Origin: Callorhinus ursinus
Taxonomy: Eukaryota > Chordata > Mammalia > Carnivora > Otariidae
NCBI RefSeq assembly: GCF_003265705.1
Contig: NW_020312785.1
Span: 16,151,066 to 16,215,065, forward strand
Length of the DNA: 64,000 bases
Direction: 5' to 3'
Position 1 is the stretch's first letter; every line of letters begins with the position of its first letter. Of the stretch, positions 24,690 to 33,629 are shown in pieces. The notes beneath the pieces are model-generated. The model was given only the letters and a program-made list of their open reading frames with translations, made no database searches and was not told the DNA's origin. The position numbers and the translations under genes are program-made.

Positions 24690-25045
24690 CCATCTTAATA
24701 ATTTTTAAATGTATAGTTCAGTGATACTGAGTACATTCATATTACTGTGCTACTATCACCACCATCCATCTCCAGGACTTTTTCTTCTTCCAAAAGTGAA
24801 TCTCTCTACCCTTTAAACAAAAAACTTCACAATTTCCCCTTTTCTTGGCCTCAAGCAACCACTATTCTACTTTCTCTGTCTACAAATTTGACTATTTTAA
24901 GTACCTTGTATAAGTAGAATCATGCAATATTTGTCATTTTATGACAGGCTTATTTCATTTAGTATAATACCCCAGGTTTCATCTATGTTGTAGTATGCAT
25001 CAAGATTTCTTTCCCTTTTAAGGCTGATTGATATCCCATTTTATA
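24690..25045 (-). mobile_element. Old L1 3'UTR/ORF2-end fragment, antisense
   Basis: Shows the antisense L1M 3' pattern: ATCACCACCATCCATCTCCA, CAAGCAACCACTATTCTACT, TTATTTCATTTAGTATAATA. It faces a sense L1 piece at 25085. Confidence 0.8.
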
Positions 25046-25084
25046 TATATGTATATATATGTGTACACACACACAACATATTAT

Positions 25085-25345
25085 CATTCAAGCATTGACA
25101 GCAAAAGACATATATACTGAAAATTACAAAATGTTGTGGAAAATAAAGAAACAAATATATGGAAAGATATCTCATGTTCATAGATTAGAAGAACTTTTAT
25201 TAAGATGTTTATAATACCCAAAGTGATCTACAGATTCAATGAATTCTCTATCAATACCCGAATGACATTTTTTCAGAAATAGAAAAGTTTATTCCAAAAT
25301 TCACATAGAATCTCAAGAGACTCGAAATAACTAAAATCATCTTGA
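25085..25345 (+). mobile_element. Old L1 ORF2 fragment, sense
   Basis: Contains a decayed copy of the ORF2 stretch after the RT core: GATATCTCATGTTCATAGAT, TACCCAAAGTGATCTACAGA, then the FLIENKLIPKFT-like region around 25270-25310. No open frame. Confidence 0.7.
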
Positions 25346-25547
25346 CAAGTAGCTCCTCTTCAGGAAAAGTTGTGGTGTTCCGCTTGTTCCTTTTATGATG
25401 TTCCTAATTACTAAATCTTGCCTGTGTTCCTCTTTTTTGTTTGCTTATTCTGTTTTGTTTTAGTTATACATCATGACAGTGTAAAATATAAACATTCATC
25501 CATTGATTGATTGATTCATTCATTCATTCATCATTCATCAGTATTTA

Positions 25548-25746
25548 TTATTTTTTTTAAAGATTTTATTTATTTATTTGACAGAGAGAGACACAGCGAG
25601 AGCAGGAACACAAGCAGGGGGAGTGGGAGAGGGAGAAGCAGGCTTCCCGTGGAAAAGGGAGCCCAATGCGGGGCTCGATCCCAGGACCCTGGGACCATGA
25701 CCTGAGCCGAAGGCAGACGCTTAATGACTGAGCCACCCAGGCGCCC
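25548..25746 (-). mobile_element. Can-SINE with exact 16-bp target-site duplication
   Basis: Minus-strand copy, well preserved (GGGGCGCCTGGGTGGCTCAG head at 25746). CATTCATCAGTATTTA is at 25532-25547 and 25747-25762. Confidence 0.97.
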
Positions 25747-25974
25747 CATTCATCAGTATTTAATGACCATTCTGTGTTGAGCATTCTGAGTGCTGGCGAT
25801 GCAGTTTAAATGGCACTTAAAAATAAATATGTGCATATATACATATGTAAATACACACATACATATAAATGTATATTCAAAGATCAGCGTGAGTTCTATG
25901 AAGAAAAAAAAGGATATGAATATAGAGGAACAAACAAATGCTACTTAACAAGGGTTATTACCCACCTGAAAAAT

Positions 25975-26400
25975 TGTATTACTTAGCTGTTGTTATCTCC
26001 CAACTCATCTGAAAATATAGGGCCTTAAAACAACAATCATTTATTTTACCTAAAATTTTGGGTTTGACAGTTTAAGAAGGGATTAGCTGGGTGGTTTTTT
26101 GATCTCAGGCTCACTGATGCACCTGTGATCAATTGCTAAAGTGACTGGTTTGGGATGATCTCAGTTGGGACGGCAACACTGCTCCGTGTCATCTCTTATC
26201 CTCCAACTGGGAAGTCTGAACTTTACATAGCAGAACACCTTCAAGAAATTGAGCCAAAGTGCTCAATACCTTTTAAATCTTAAGCTAGGAAGCAGCATAA
26301 ATGTCACTTTCACTGTATTCAGTTAGTCAAAGCAAATCACAGGGCCAACCCTCTTAAAATGGCTGCAAAGGCACACTGTAAAGCAGCAGGCTTATAGGAA
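25975..26400 (-). mobile_element. MLT1-like (MaLR) LTR, decayed
   Basis: In antisense it shows the MLT1 polyadenylation-side motif (AAAACAACAATCATTTATTT corresponds to the AATAAAT...TGTTTTAAG word) and internal words such as CAATTGCTAAAGTGACTGGT. Boundaries and subfamily are uncertain. Confidence 0.5.
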
Positions 26401-28525
26401 AGAGAATAACTGTTGCTATTTCAAAACAACATTTGAGCAGAGAGTTGAATAAAGTGAAGAAAGACAAAGATAAAGGAAAATATCATCGGAGGAGATGTGT
26501 TTCTAGTAGAGGAAGAAAGTGGCACAAATTTCTTAAGGTGTAAGAAAGCTTGGTGCGTTCTAGAAAAGAAAATCATAGTCCAGTGCTCAATATTCTACCT
26601 GAAGCTAGAATATGAGGGAGATAGTTGCAGGAGATAAGGTCAAAAGTCAAAGAGGTAGACATGGGGACATATAGGTAAGGCCATTCAGGTTATGTTAAAA
26701 AAATTTTTTTATGTGAAATTTTCGTGAAAAATTTCTGAAATAATACTAAACGCCTCTAAGGTCCTCTTGTTTTCAGAGTTGATAACACTTTTATTAGTAT
26801 ACCCTATTTAGTCTATATTTGAACCTGTGTTAAAAATGAGCTATTTTACTTTGAGATAATATAATCCATCAAAGACTCACTTAGAATTACATATTTTAAA
26901 TACCATAATTATAGTTTAACTGGAAATATAAAATAATGTCTTAAAATTAGATCCCACTCATATTTTTTACTTATATAAAATACACTTTTTGTAATACAGA
27001 TTTCCAAATTTATAATCATTACAAATCTAAATATATAATTGAATAGCCTGCATTTTTAAGGTTCTACTTTTTAAAAAGCCAGTAAAAGTCTGTAGAGTAT
27101 GAGCCAGAATTCACAATAAGGTGAACTACACAATAAGGTGAACTGTGTAGTACACAGATGAACTGTGTAGTTCATCAGTACTCCACACAGTACTGATGAA
27201 TGCTACAATGACGCTTTCTTTCCCCATTTTAATAGTGTCTCTCATGCTACCCCTTCCCTGACCTACATGTGAAGTTTGGCTAGCTCCTCTGTTCCTTAGA
27301 AGCACCAATCATAGTCTCACATATTGTTCGTATATTTTAAACACAAAAATTATGTGTGGATAGAGGGTCATACAGGCAGAGTGGCATCACAGAAAAGAAA
27401 TTCAGATTTTGTTAGGCAGTCTAAGACTTAGTGCCAAAATAATACACCACTGCCTTAAATTCACTGCATGCTTAAATTCACAAGGTCAGGTTAAGTCACC
27501 GTAGTCAGAGCCTCTTCTCTTTCTATCACTTCCTCTACATTTCTCCAGAGGTTGTTGCCTGCTTAATACCCCCCACTGATTTGGCTTATTAATGTGATAA
27601 ATTTTCATGTTTTACTTTTATATATAGGAAGCGAAAAAGCTGTTTAACAATTCACACCTAAGAAAAGCTGTTTTAGTGCCTACTTTGTTTTTTTCTCATG
27701 GCCAGCACTTTGAAAACTACAAAGTTGTCAGTATAACATATAAACTGGAATTGAAGGAAATGGTCAGTAGGTATATATTCAAGTATTATCCATTCCAGAT
27801 AACTGTCATTGCAACTGCTTTATACTTGAAGATTCTTTTATTAATATGCCCTTTGGAAATAAATGAAGATCACCCAAATGAAGACAGTCTATTCAGAGCC
27901 TGCTATGGTAAACTTCAGTTTGGCAGAGACTCAAAGACAAGCAGGGCAGTGGGAATGCCTTATAGTGAAAAAAAATGAAAGTCTTCATGTGTGCTCTAAT
28001 TGGAAGTCATTTTCATGAGGTTGCTTGAGGTCAGCTAACAGCAAGGCATTTTATGTGATTGGTTTGGGGAACATATTTGACATTCTCTGGCTGGTCCTAA
28101 ATTGGAGGCAGAGACAAAAATAGAGAAGCTGGTAGTCATGACCAAGCCCTGAACATTCTGGGCCAATTGATGCAGAGATTGTGGTTTGCCTTCTTGGACT
28201 TCTTATGTGGGTTACAGTTCTTTTGTCATAAGTGGTCTGGCCATTGTCTATTTGTATAATCATTTTCTCAGCTCTGTAATTAGTCAAACTTGGGTTACAA
28301 TTGAGCTAAAGTAATGATATAATGTAATGTATATTATAATGTAATATGAAATAATGATATTATTGGTCACTTTATAATGTATGTTTTAAATGCAATACAT
28401 TTTAGATCAGTTAGATAAAAATAACATCTTAAGATTGATCACATTAAAATTTTGTTATTTTAATGAAAATTATACTCCTTTCATATATATTTCCAGATAT
28501 TTTCTTAGCTATCTGTTTACCATGT
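26401..28525. other. No gene seen; unique sequence with a dense hairpin cluster at 27112-27200
   Basis: A 100-codon open frame at 27676-27978 (starts MPTLFFSHGQHFENYK) is the longest here. An IVIATALYLKILLLICPLEI-like hydrophobic patch and no domain I recognise make it a doubtful gene. AT-rich surroundings, no splice or promoter evidence. Confidence 0.4.
27112..27200. repeat. Nested direct and inverted repeats, perfect 12-bp hairpin
   Basis: CACAATAAGGTGAACT is repeated at 27112-27127 and 27129-27144; GAACTGTGTAGT at 27140-27151 and 27160-27171; GAACTACACA at 27123-27132 is inverted at 27164-27173; TTCATCAGTACT at 27171-27182 pairs perfectly with 27189-27200 over a 6-base loop. Confidence 0.9.
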
Positions 28526-28529
28526 GGTC

Positions 28530-30040
28530 AAAAGAAATTGAGAGAAGTGGTATCAACAAGATGGCAGAATAGAAAGCTACAGATCTCTCCACTCCCCAAC
28601 CCCTTGACCCCGAGGCAAGGATTCAACTACAAGTGGAACAGTTCCCTTTGTGAGAAACTAGTTAAGAGGCTCCTGCACCCCAGGAAAGTGAAAAATCAGC
28701 TACATCAAAGCCAGTAGGAAAATTCATGACCCTCACTCGCCATAGTCCCTCCCTCTGGGTTCAGTACAGTGCTATAGGCAGGAATCACAGCTCCTGGCTT
28801 CTTTGCAGGGAGGGAAAGAGAAAACCGAATTATATGTATACAGTATTTTGACTTGTCACAAGGGTTTCTCAGAGGACTTGCTTATGTCTTGCCTGAATGA
28901 AAGTGTTGAAAAGAAAACACTAAATTGGGGTCTGCTGAGAACAACCCAAGGTTTTGACTATCATGTGCTCATTCACCAATGCCCCTCCCCTTTGCTCAGT
29001 GTGGAACAAGTGGGAGAGGTTTTCTTCTCGCTCTGGCAGAAAAAGGAAGAAGTTGGAGCATGCCTCCAGGTGTTCCAGCTTTTCAGGGGAATAGTTTCTG
29101 CCTTGCTTATCTTGGAATGTTGATAGGATTTGGCATTCTCTACATGCCTGGGAGGCACTGAGAACAAAGACAGCTGAGTGGCTTGCTGCTGCACTCCAGA
29201 AGACCTGCCGCTATGGCAGCCACAGGCCAGTACAGCTCAGCTGCATCTCCTTTGAGAGAGAGTGAGGGTGGGAGAGAATAGTAAAGCTTATGTCTAATGT
29301 CCCAGCTTTTCAGGGGGCTGCTCAAGGGACTGGCTTCTGTCTTGCTCAGCTTGGAGTGATGATGGGACTGGTACACTAGAGAAGCCAGGGGCTGTTGTAA
29401 ACAAAGGAGAGCTGAGTGCCTACAACAACTCCAGAGAACCTGCGTACCTCAGACACCATTGGAAGCAAGAGATTATGAGATCCTGACAAAAAAAAGGTAA
29501 ATCACTCTAATTGTTTTACAAGTCCAGAGAAGACGCTTCCACAGAAAAAGTTTTAGAGGGCCCCAAAATCTCTAGCCAATCTGATTGGTTCAGGCCTTTC
29601 CTTTGTATGAAGCTGTTGCACAGATCCCCCCAAAAACTTAAAAGCCACAAAGAAATAGGGAAAGAACAAAGAATGAAAAACAATGAAGAAATCCTACAGG
29701 ATTTAAGGGATACCATCAAGCCAACCCATGTATGCATTACAGGAGTCCTAGAAGAAGAGAGAAACAAAGGTACAGAAAGCTTATTTGAAGAAATAATAGA
29801 GATCAAAGACCACAAAAAAAATATATCTATAGAAGATACACAAAATAAAATGAGAAATAAATGAAAGCATGTCACTGTAAAACCAACAAACCAAAAAGGG
29901 AGACAACAAAAAGAGGAAAAGAGGGACAAAAAGCCAAAAAGACAGAAAACAATATGGCAATAGTATTTCCTGCCCCATCAGTAACTGCCCCCAAAAGTAC
30001 TGGATTAAACTCCCTAGTCAAGGGCAATTTAGCTTTTTTA
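28530..30040 (+). mobile_element. Old L1 5' end: 5'UTR, ORF1 remnants and ORF2 start
   Basis: Begins with the L1-type start AACAAGATGGCAGAATAGAA near 28553, followed by a 0.9-kb 5'UTR of higher GC. ORF1 debris includes RDTIKPTHVCITGVLEEER at 29706-29763 (the RRM start, GVLEEE against the IGIPEEE of the young copy). ORF2 seems to open at about 29953 (MAIVFPAPSVT, then TGLNSLVK). A large part of ORF1 is missing. The sequence after 30040 is not assigned. Confidence 0.7.
29070..29465 (+). repeat. Imperfect tandem repeat in the old L1 5'UTR (period about 220 bp)
   Basis: Two units each begin with CCAGCTTTTCAGGGG (about 29077 and 29301), continue with TTCTG(C/T)CTTGCT(T/C)A and CTTGGA(A/G)TG, and then an AGCTGAGTG(G/C)C and ACTCCAGA block. 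Such tandem units are known in L1 promoters of other mammals; function here is inferred only. Confidence 0.65.
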
Positions 30041-30129
30041 GTGTCAGGAAATGGGTTTTCACAAAATTCATTGCTGGGGAAGGGTAGGGCTAGTAAATTG
30101 ACAGAATATTCATGCACAACTTATTAACT

Positions 30130-30539
30130 ATTTTTTCTTGTTTGTTTAATTTTAATACCAGTATAGTTAACATATAGTGTTATATTAGTTTCATATATAT
30201 TATATAGTGATTCAAAAATTCTATAGATTACTCCGTGCTCATCATGGTAAGTATACTCCTAATCCCCTTCACCAAGTTCACCCATCTTCATAACCCACCC
30301 ACCTCCCCTCTAGTAACAGTTTCTTCTCTATAGTTAAAAGTCTGTTTCTTGGTTTGCCTCTCTCTTTTTTTTCCCTTTCCTCATTTTTTTTGTTTCTTAA
30401 ATTCCACATAGGAGTGAGATCACATGGTATTTGTCTTTCTCTGACTGACTTATTTCACTTACCATTATACCATGTAGACCCATCCATGTTGTTGCAAATG
30501 GCAAGATTTCATTCTTCTTTAGGGCTCAGTAATATTACA

Positions 30540-30591
<52 letters not shown>

Positions 30592-30685
30592 ACCACATCT
30601 TCTTTATCCATTCATCTACTGATAGACACTTGGCCTGCTTCCATAACTTGGCTACTGTAAATAATGCTGCATAAAACATAGGGGT
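30130..30685 (-). mobile_element. L1 3' end, antisense, with TG microsatellite
   Basis: Antisense 3'UTR (TAACATATAGTGTTATATTA, TTTCTTCTCTATAGTTAAAA) followed by the antisense ORF2 end interrupted by (TG)n at 30542-30590. It ends abruptly at about 30685, where a sense copy of the same ORF2 region begins. Confidence 0.85.
30542..30590 (+). repeat. (TG)n microsatellite
   Basis: About 24 uninterrupted TG units, located in the antisense L1 where sense copies have TATATA or CA repeats. Confidence 0.95.
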
Positions 30686-30942
30686 GCACCCAATATTCAT
30701 AGCAGCAATGTCCACAATAGCCAAACTGTGGAAGGATCCAAGATGCCCTTCAATGGTTAAATGGATAAAGAAGATGTGGTTCATATATACAATGGAATAT
30801 TACTTAGCCATCAGAAAGGATGAATATCTATCATTTACATTGACATGGATGGAACTGGAGGGCATTATGCTAAGTGAAATAAGTCAATTAGAAAAATACA
30901 ATTATCATATGGTTTTACTCATATGTGGAACATTAGGAATAA
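30686..30942 (+). mobile_element. L1 ORF2 C-terminal end, sense
   Basis: Encodes the decayed ORF2 end: a HPIFIAAMSTIAKLWKDPR block, KWIKKMWFIYTMEYYLAIRK, then a WMELEGIMLSEISQ end. It begins at the point where the antisense piece ends and is cut at 30942 by a SINE fragment. Confidence 0.85.
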
Positions 30943-31034
30943 TGGAGCCCAACGCAGAACTCAGTACTGGGGTTCCGGGATCATGACCTGAGCGGAAGGC
31001 AGCCACTTAACCAACTGAGCCACCCAGGTGCCCA
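30943..31034 (-). mobile_element. Can-SINE head fragment (5' part only)
   Basis: Only the tRNA-like head and part of the body survive on the minus strand (from 31034, GGGCACCTGGGTGGCTCAGT, to about 30943). The A-tail half is missing, so the junction with the L1 at 30942 is a deletion or rearrangement breakpoint and not an insertion edge. Confidence 0.85.
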
Positions 31035-31091
31035 TCCAGCTTTGTTTTCATTTCCATTTGCATGATAATGCTTTTTCACCCCCTCACTTTT

Positions 31092-31693
31092 TTTTTAATG
31101 GCAAAATTAAAAAGACTTTATTGTGAAGTACAAAATATTTGAATACATTTTTTTTAATTTTTTATTGTTATGTTAATCACCATACCTTACATCATTAGTT
31201 TTTGATGTAGTGTTCCATGATTCATTGTTTGTGTATAACACCCAATGCTCCATGCAGAACGTGCCCTCTTTAATACCCATCACCAGGCTAACCCATCCCC
31301 CTACCCCCCTCCCCTCTAGAACCCTCAGTTTGTTTTTCAGAGTCTATCGTCTCTCATGGTTCGTCCCGCACTCCGATTCCCCCCCTTCATTCTTCCCCTC
31401 CTGCTATCTTCTTCTTTCTTTTTTTTTTTTAACATATATTGCATTATTTGTTTCAGAGGTACAGGTCTATGATTCAACAGTCTTGCACAATTCACAGCGC
31501 TCACCGTAGTACATACCCTCCCCAATGTCCATCACCCAGCCACCCCCTCCCTCCCCCCCCCCACCCCCCCAGCAACCCCCCGTTTGTTTTCTGAGATTAA
31601 GAATTCCTCATATCAGTGAGGTCATATGATACATGTCTTTCTCTGATTGACTTATTTTGCTCAGCATAACACCCTCCAGTTCCATCCACGTTG
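31092..31693 (-). mobile_element. 5'-truncated L1 with probable 3' transduction, 15-bp target-site duplication
   Basis: CACCCCCTCACTTTT is duplicated exactly at 31077-31091 and 31694-31708. Read on the minus strand, the insertion contains the ORF2 end/3'UTR from 31693, its own terminal A tract at 31147-31155, about 50 bp of unrelated sequence with an AATAAA at 31122-31117, and a second poly(A) at 31096-31088 running into the duplication. Two poly(A) tracts with a private segment between them is the standard 3'-transduction structure. Confidence 0.85.
31097..31147 (-). other. Putative 3'-transduced flank of the source L1
   Basis: About 51 bp lying between the L1 terminal A tract and the outer poly(A). 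It is not L1 sequence in the other copies here, and its AATAAA lies about 20 nt before the outer poly(A). Confidence 0.75.
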
Positions 31694-32200
31694 CACCCCC
31701 TCACTTTTAATCTGCATGTGTCCTTAGGTCTGACATGAGTCTATTGCAGGCAGCAGATAGATGGGCCTTGCTTTTTTATCCATTCCTTCACCCTATCTCT
31801 TTTGTTGGTGCATTTTGTCCATTCACATTCAAAGTAATTGATAGGTATGTATTTATTGTCATTTTGTTACTTGTTTTATGGTTGTTTTGTGGTTCTCTGT
31901 TCCTTTTTTCTCTTGCTCTCTTCTCTCATGGTTTGCTGGCTTTCTTTTGTGATATACTTGGATTCCTTGCTCTTTATTTTTTTCATATCTATTACTGGTT
32001 TTTGATTTGTGGTTACCATTAAGTTTATATGTAACATCTTCTGCATATAGCAATCTATATTAAGATGATGGACCCTTAAATTTGAACTCATTCTTACTTC
32101 TCATCAGTACCTCCAGCAAGGACGCCTCATGTTTATATATTTTATGTTTATTCCCCCTTCTGTTGGACCCAGGGGCTGGCATTAAAACTGCTTTATTCAC

Positions 32201-32763
32201 TGGATGAATAGAGGTGTGATAGAATTGTAGTTACCTTAGTTAACTGAGGATTTGTTTCCTTGGTAATAGTGATTGAAATGTGGCAACATCAGCTCTGAAT
32301 TGATCATATTTCTTTTTAACTTCAAAGTGCAGAGAGCTGAGTAGCTGCAACCTGCAAATTGTGTAAGCTACATGATGTAGAAAAAATTAAATTATGTATT
32401 TTAATATTTTGATGACCTGGAAATTTCATATATTAATCATATAAAGTGATTTTTTGGTTGTATCTAAATTATTTTAATCAACAACAAATCTTATTTTGGA
32501 ATGTAATGCTTCATGATTAAGATTATAGATTTTCACATAGTAATAGAAGTAATCAGTGAGTAAATTAGCAACAATAATTTATAGCTTTCTAAGTTTTCTT
32601 TATATATAGTACATTATTTTACTCTATGGTTGGATGAAACACTGCATTGTCATTGTTATGAAAATAATGAAGACGATTATCAGGCTATTTAAGTGAAAGA
32701 ACATTATTCACAATATTTCAGGCATTTGGGATAAAGAAGTTTAATGTAAAAGTGCATCTATAG
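32201..32763. other. No gene seen; AT-rich
   Basis: Unassigned sequence between the L1 nest and a SINE pair. Confidence 0.5.
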
Positions 32764-32934
32764 AGCGCCTGGGTGGTTCAGTCAGTTAAGCGTCTGCCTT
32801 TGGCTCGAGATATGATCCCAGAGTCCAGGGATAGAGCCCTGCATCAGGCTCCCTGCTCAGAGGGGAGTCTGCTTCTCCCTCTGCCTCCCCCCGACTCATG
32901 CTTTTGTTCTCTCTCTCTGAAATAAATATTTTTT
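32764..32934 (+). mobile_element. Can-SINE, older copy of a nested pair
   Basis: Head GAGCGCCTGGGTGGTTCAGT, diverged body, tail AAATAAATATTTTTTAAAAA. A second SINE has inserted at its tail. Confidence 0.94.
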
Positions 32935-32948
32935 AAAAAAGGAATGTA

Positions 32949-33170
32949 GGGTGCCTGGGTGGCTCAGTCGGTTGAGTGACTGCCTTCGGCTCAGGTCATG
33001 ATCCTGGAGTCCCGGGATCGAGTCCCACATCGGGCTCCCTGCTCGGCAGGGAGTCTGCTCCTCCCTCTGACCCTCTTCCCTCTCGTGCTCTCTATCTCTC
33101 ATTCTCTCTCTCAAATAAATAAATAAAAAATCTTTAAAAATAATAAAATAAAAAAATAAAATAAAAAAAT
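32949..33170 (+). mobile_element. Can-SINE inserted at the tail of the preceding SINE
   Basis: Exact 14-bp duplication AAAAAAGGAATGTA at 32935-32948 and 33171-33184. The tail is a long (AAATA)n-type tract that has kept growing. Confidence 0.96.
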
Positions 33171-33411
33171 AAAAAAGGAATGTAAAAAGATCACTATGTA
33201 TCTAAAAGAATGTAATATCTAAATAAATGGCACTGTATCAACTATACTATATATAGAGATGCCAGTTGATTAAAAGAAATAACTTTTTCTTTGTAACAAC
33301 TTTTTTGTGGTTAGCAAATAGAAAATGCTTTCTACTCCCATAGAAACACAATATTTAAATAAATTTATAATTTTGAATATGTCTTTCACAATTAAAGTAG
33401 TAAACATTTTC

Positions 33412-33613
33412 TTTTTTTTTTAAGATTTTATTTATTCATTCAGGAGAGACAGAGGGAGAGAGAGAGGGAGAGAGGGAGAGAGAGAGAGAGAAGCAGAGGG
33501 AGAAGCAGGCTCCCAAGGAGCAGGGACCTTGATGCGGGACTCGATCCCAGGACCCTGGGATCATGACCTGAGCCGAAGGCAGACGCTTAACCATCTGAGC
33601 CACCCAGGTGCCC
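33412..33613 (-). mobile_element. Can-SINE with exact 16-bp target-site duplication
   Basis: AGTAGTAAACATTTTC at 33396-33411 and 33614-33629. The CT-rich region is expanded to a (GAGAGG)n-like purine tract at 33453-33495. Confidence 0.96.
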
Positions 33614-33629
33614 AGTAGTAAACATTTTC

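Larger units (their letters stand above)
31035..32200 (-). mobile_element. Old L1 5' portion (ORF2 start and upstream), interrupted by a younger L1
   Basis: On the minus strand an ORF2 start is readable at about 31853 (MTINTYLSITLNVNGQNAP), followed by a KSKAHLSAACN-like stretch. After the inserted L1 at 31092-31693, the antisense of the endonuclease-domain HANGN region appears at 31040-31070. The upstream part to 32200 is low complexity and its end is approximate. Confidence 0.6.

Noticed and set aside
27676..27978. 100-codon open frame as a possible small gene
   Set aside because: No recognisable domain, no promoter or splice evidence, and AT-rich hydrophobic composition. Kept only as a comment.
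29861..30127. 88-codon frame with a KTNKPKRETTKRG-like basic stretch
   Set aside because: It overlaps the old L1 ORF1/ORF2 border and is debris of that element.
30130..30942. Classic twin-priming inversion
   Set aside because: In twin priming the inverted part comes from upstream of the sense part. Here both arms cover the same end of ORF2, so another mechanism is needed.
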